DNA of 14,928 nucleotides from positions 1-14,928 of the forward strand of contig JAUVQV010000003.1 of NCBI GenBank assembly GCA_030597995.1, given 5' to 3'. The position numbers and the translations under genes were made by a program. Below are positions 12,941 through 14,928 of the stretch, piece after piece. The stretch's first letter is position 1; every line of letters starts with the position of its first letter. Below the pieces are notes generated by a model. That model saw only the letters and a list, made by a program, of their open reading frames with translations, was not told the DNA's origin and searched no databases. The stretch comes from Candidatus Rokuibacteriota bacterium (GTDB taxonomy: Bacteria > JAUVQV01).

Positions 12941-14038
12941 ATGGAAAAGCGAAAAATTGCAGCGTTTGTCCTCTTCTTTTTAGTCCTCACCGGCCTGTGG
13001 TGGTATGGGAAACGGGTGAGATCGCCGCTCGACCCCGACGCCCAGCCCCGAGTCATAACCGCCCGGGGAGATCTGGCAGAGGATGAAAGAAACACCATCG
13101 AGCTGTTTCAGGCCACTTCGGCCTCGGTGGTGTACATCACCAGCATCGAGCTCCGGCGGAGCCTCTTCAGCCTCAATATCTATGAAATCCCCCAGGGGAC
13201 GGGCTCCGGATTCATCTGGGACAAGGAGGGACGGATCGTCACCAACTACCACGTTATCGGAGACGCCAACCGTGTCGAAGTGACCCTGGCTGATCAATCC
13301 ACCTGGAGAGGGACTCTGGTGGGAGTGGCGCCGGACAAGGACCTGGCGGTGCTGAAGATCTCCGCGCCCCCGGAGAGACTGACACCCCTCCAGATCGGTG
13401 AGGCCCGCACTCTGCTGGTGGGGCAGAAGGTGTTCGCCATCGGCAATCCCTTCGGCCTGGATCAGACTATCACCGCGGGCATCGTCAGCGCCCTGGGGCG
13501 GGAAATCAAAGCCGTCACCGGCCGGACCATCCAGGGCGTGATCCAGACCGATGCGGCGATCAACCCCGGCAACTCCGGCGGCCCGCTCCTGGACAGTGCG
13601 GGACGCCTGATAGGAGTGAACACCGCCATTTTAAGTCCCTCCGGGGTGAGTGCCGGGATCGGCTTTGCCGTCCCGGTGGACGTGGTGAACCGGGTAGTGC
13701 CGGAGATCATCAGGCACGGCCGGATGATCCAGCCTGGTATCGGCGTGGCCATTGCCAACGACCGCATTACGCAGCGTTTTGACATTGACGGCGTGCTGGT
13801 GATCAACGTCCAGCCCGGGAGCTCCGCCGAGTCCGCAGGCATCCGGGGTACCACTCAGGTCGGGGGGGAAGTTATTGTCGGCGACATCATTAGGAGCGTG
13901 AACAAGAACAAGGTTACTTCCTACGATGAGTTGCGAAATGAACTCGACCGCTACCGGGTGGGCGATGAGGTGATCCTGAGAATACTTCGTGATGGATCAG
14001 AGATCCGGGTGTCTGTCCTCCTGGAAGAAGTCATGTAG
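12941..14038 (+). CDS. Membrane-anchored DegQ/HtrA-type serine protease
   Basis: Envelope quality-control protease. A basic N-terminus and one hydrophobic segment (6-22) give an uncleaved anchor or signal peptide, placing the rest in the periplasm. The trypsin-like domain (about 50-255) has the triad His104 in TNYHVIG, Asp134 in DKDLAVLKI and Ser212 in NPGNSGGPLL, so it should be active. A single PDZ domain follows (about 264-362) with GIGVAI and AESAG...GGEVIVGDIIRSVN. With 365 residues and one PDZ it resembles DegS/HhoB-like proteins more than two-PDZ DegP. The loop before the His carries RRSLFSLNIYEIPQGTGSG. The promoter is at 12883-12911 with an adjacent inverted repeat. Its 3' end overlaps the convergent HAD gene by 42 bases. 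Confidence 0.95.
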   Translation: MEKRKIAAFVLFFLVLTGLWWYGKRVRSPLDPDAQPRVITARGDLAEDERNTIELFQATSASVVYITSIELRRSLFSLNIYEIPQGTGSGFIWDKEGRIVTNYHVIGDANRVEVTLADQSTWRGTLVGVAPDKDLAVLKISAPPERLTPLQIGEARTLLVGQKVFAIGNPFGLDQTITAGIVSALGREIKAVTGRTIQGVIQTDAAINPGNSGGPLLDSAGRLIGVNTAILSPSGVSAGIGFAVPVDVVNRVVPEIIRHGRMIQPGIGVAIANDRITQRFDIDGVLVINVQPGSSAESAGIRGTTQVGGEVIVGDIIRSVNKNKVTSYDELRNELDRYRVGDEVILRILRDGSEIRVSVLLEEVM

Positions 14039-14671
14039 GTCGAGGATATCGGTCAGTTTCTTCAGCTGTACCTCACCTTTTGTCCCGAGGCCGGCGAACC
14101 GCGAACCCGCTGCGGCGGCGGCTTCGCGGTCGTAACGCGAATCCCCGACCACCACCGCTTCAGCGGGAGCGATGGCCAGCAGGACACAGGCGCGGCGCAC
14201 GATATCGGGAGCCGGTTTGGGCTTCGGCACCTCGTCTCCGCCGACGACCACATCAGTTTCCAGACCGGCGGAATCGAGAATATCGCGGGCGAGCGGCCCG
14301 GGGGTGTTGGTGATGACTGCGGCCGGCAGACCACGACGCCGCAGGACCGTCAGGACGGTCTTCGCGTCGGGATCGATTCGCAGCCGGCCGGCGTGCGTCA
14401 TAAAATTTTCGATGTAGTACCGGTCCACTTCAACCGGGGTGTGACCGGGGAAAAAGTGCTCCACGTCCGCCGCCACCCCCTGCCCCCAACTCTGACGAAA
14501 CCGCTCACGCGAGACGGGCGGGTACGCGAAATCACGTGCCGCGGCGTTGACCAGGTGAAACCAGACCTCATAGCTGTCGACCAGCACCCCGTCCATGTCA
14601 AAAAGGACTCCACGGACTTTTCGCCCGCGCCCATCCCCGCGGGCCGCGGTCACTTTCGAGTCGCCTCCCAT
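13997..14671 (-). CDS. HAD-superfamily hydrolase (phosphoglycolate phosphatase-like)
   Basis: Predicted small-molecule phosphatase or phosphomutase of HAD subfamily I. Residues are counted from a GTG at 14677, two codons before the chosen ATG at 14671. Motif I is FDMDGVLVD with nucleophile Asp27 and acid/base Asp29, motif II is ITNT (122-125), motif III lies in KPKPAPD (152-158) and motif IV is GDSRYD (178-183). The helical cap between motif I and II (about 38-100) is typical of phosphoglycolate phosphatase and beta-phosphoglucomutase relatives. All four motifs are intact and the length is normal. The start is uncertain: GTG 14677, ATG 14671, and a GTG at 14653 that follows GGAGG are possible. 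A C/G homopolymer lies just upstream. Substrate unassigned. It overlaps the protease gene tail-to-tail. Confidence 0.9.
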   Translation of the reverse strand: MGGDSKVTAARGDGRGRKVRGVLFDMDGVLVDSYEVWFHLVNAAARDFAYPPVSRERFRQSWGQGVAADVEHFFPGHTPVEVDRYYIENFMTHAGRLRIDPDAKTVLTVLRRRGLPAAVITNTPGPLARDILDSAGLETDVVVGGDEVPKPKPAPDIVRRACVLLAIAPAEAVVVGDSRYDREAAAAAGSRFAGLGTKGEVQLKKLTDILDLHDFFQEDRHPDL

Positions 14672-14707
14672 GTGCACCCCCCCCCATGGATGTTACCGAG
14701 CGGGACG

Positions 14708-14736
14708 AGCTTAGCACCAGCCGCGTAAGCGGTCAA
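14708..14736 (-). promoter_or_regulatory. Promoter-like site for the HAD gene
   Basis: On the minus strand TTGACC (14731-14736), a 17-base spacer and TAAGCT (14708-14713). The -35 is good, the -10 weak. Transcription would start near 14701, about 30 bases before the ATG at 14671. Confidence 0.4.
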
Positions 14737-14772
14737 AAAATAGTGAGGTGCCGCGAGGAAAAGAGAGCGAAA

Positions 14773-14823
14773 CACCCCCGGGAAACCCTCTATATCGGAT
14801 GGATCGCCGGGGGTGCTCCCTGG
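14773..14823 (-). repeat. Stem-loop repeat, copy upstream of the HAD gene
   Basis: CACCCCCGG and CCGGGGGTG form a perfect 9-bp stem around a loop with CCCTC and TCGGATGGATCG. Aligned with 12770-12822 over about 50 bases, both the stem and much of the loop are conserved. It lies upstream of the HAD promoter, in antisense orientation to that gene. Confidence 0.6.
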
Positions 14824-14843
14824 AGCGAACTTCGAAAGAGATC

Positions 14844-14928
14844 GGGGGTACCCCACTCAGCGAGCGGGAGCGGGCCGCGTAGCGGCCGAAGGCGCTTGTC
14901 TGAGGCCAAAGGCCGAGTTTGCGCCTTC
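14844..14928. repeat. Cluster of palindromes at the window edge
   Basis: GGGGTACCCC (14844-14853), GGCCGC-GTA-GCGGCC (14873-14887) and GAAGGCGC (14888-14895) paired with GCGCCTTC (14921-14928) follow each other, the last enclosing GGCC-AAA-GGCC. The element is probably cut by the window end. No gene is visible from 14678 to the end. Confidence 0.55.

Overview
The window looks like chromosomal DNA of a Gram-negative, GC-rich bacterium that makes isoprenoids by the MEP pathway. A multiheme c-type cytochrome lipoprotein, an MshEN-type secretion ATPase relative, a DegQ-like periplasmic protease, a Met-rich exported protein and the PIN/TRAM-ispD-ispF gene order all fit Desulfobacterota (former Deltaproteobacteria) or a neighbouring deep branch. 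This placement is inference; there is no rRNA in the window. No tRNA, CRISPR array or transposase was seen.

Layout. Bases 3-323 (+) are the 3' end of a Cys-rich gene of unknown function that starts outside the window. Bases 364-4835 (-) form a housekeeping operon read leftwards from a near-consensus promoter at 4869-4897: PIN/TRAM protein, ispD, ispF, bifunctional NAD(P)HX repair enzyme (nnr), tsaE. Bases 5032-8022 (+) hold a promoter, a leftover C-terminal tail of a GGDEF diguanylate cyclase, a GspE/PilB-like protein with a c-di-GMP-binding MshEN domain but eroded ATPase motifs, a four-heme cytochrome lipoprotein, and ndk. Bases 8258-11685 (+) are a tightly packed and visibly more GC-rich four-gene cassette: GT2 glycosyltransferase, two radical SAM/SPASM proteins, and a CofC-like (DUF2064/TIGR04282) transferase. 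Bases 11731-12543 (-) encode an exported Met/Gly/Pro repeat protein with a PepSY-like C-terminal domain. Bases 12941-14038 (+) encode a DegQ/HtrA protease, which overlaps tail-to-tail with a HAD phosphatase (13997-14671, -).

Non-coding structure is rich. The 3' ends of gspE-like, ndk and the CofC-like gene each carry AGCCCG-N5-T(T/C)CAT. The copies after ndk and after the CofC-like gene share two conserved blocks, so homologous repeats bracket the radical SAM cassette. The left one also carries a long hairpin (8111-8249). A second stem-loop repeat occurs upstream of both the protease gene and the HAD gene.

The best candidates for something undescribed are (1) the MshEN pseudo-ATPase beside a GGDEF relic and a multiheme lipoprotein, and (2) the repeat-bracketed GT2/radical SAM/radical SAM/CofC-like cassette, which has no visible precursor peptide and whose substrate cannot be read from sequence.
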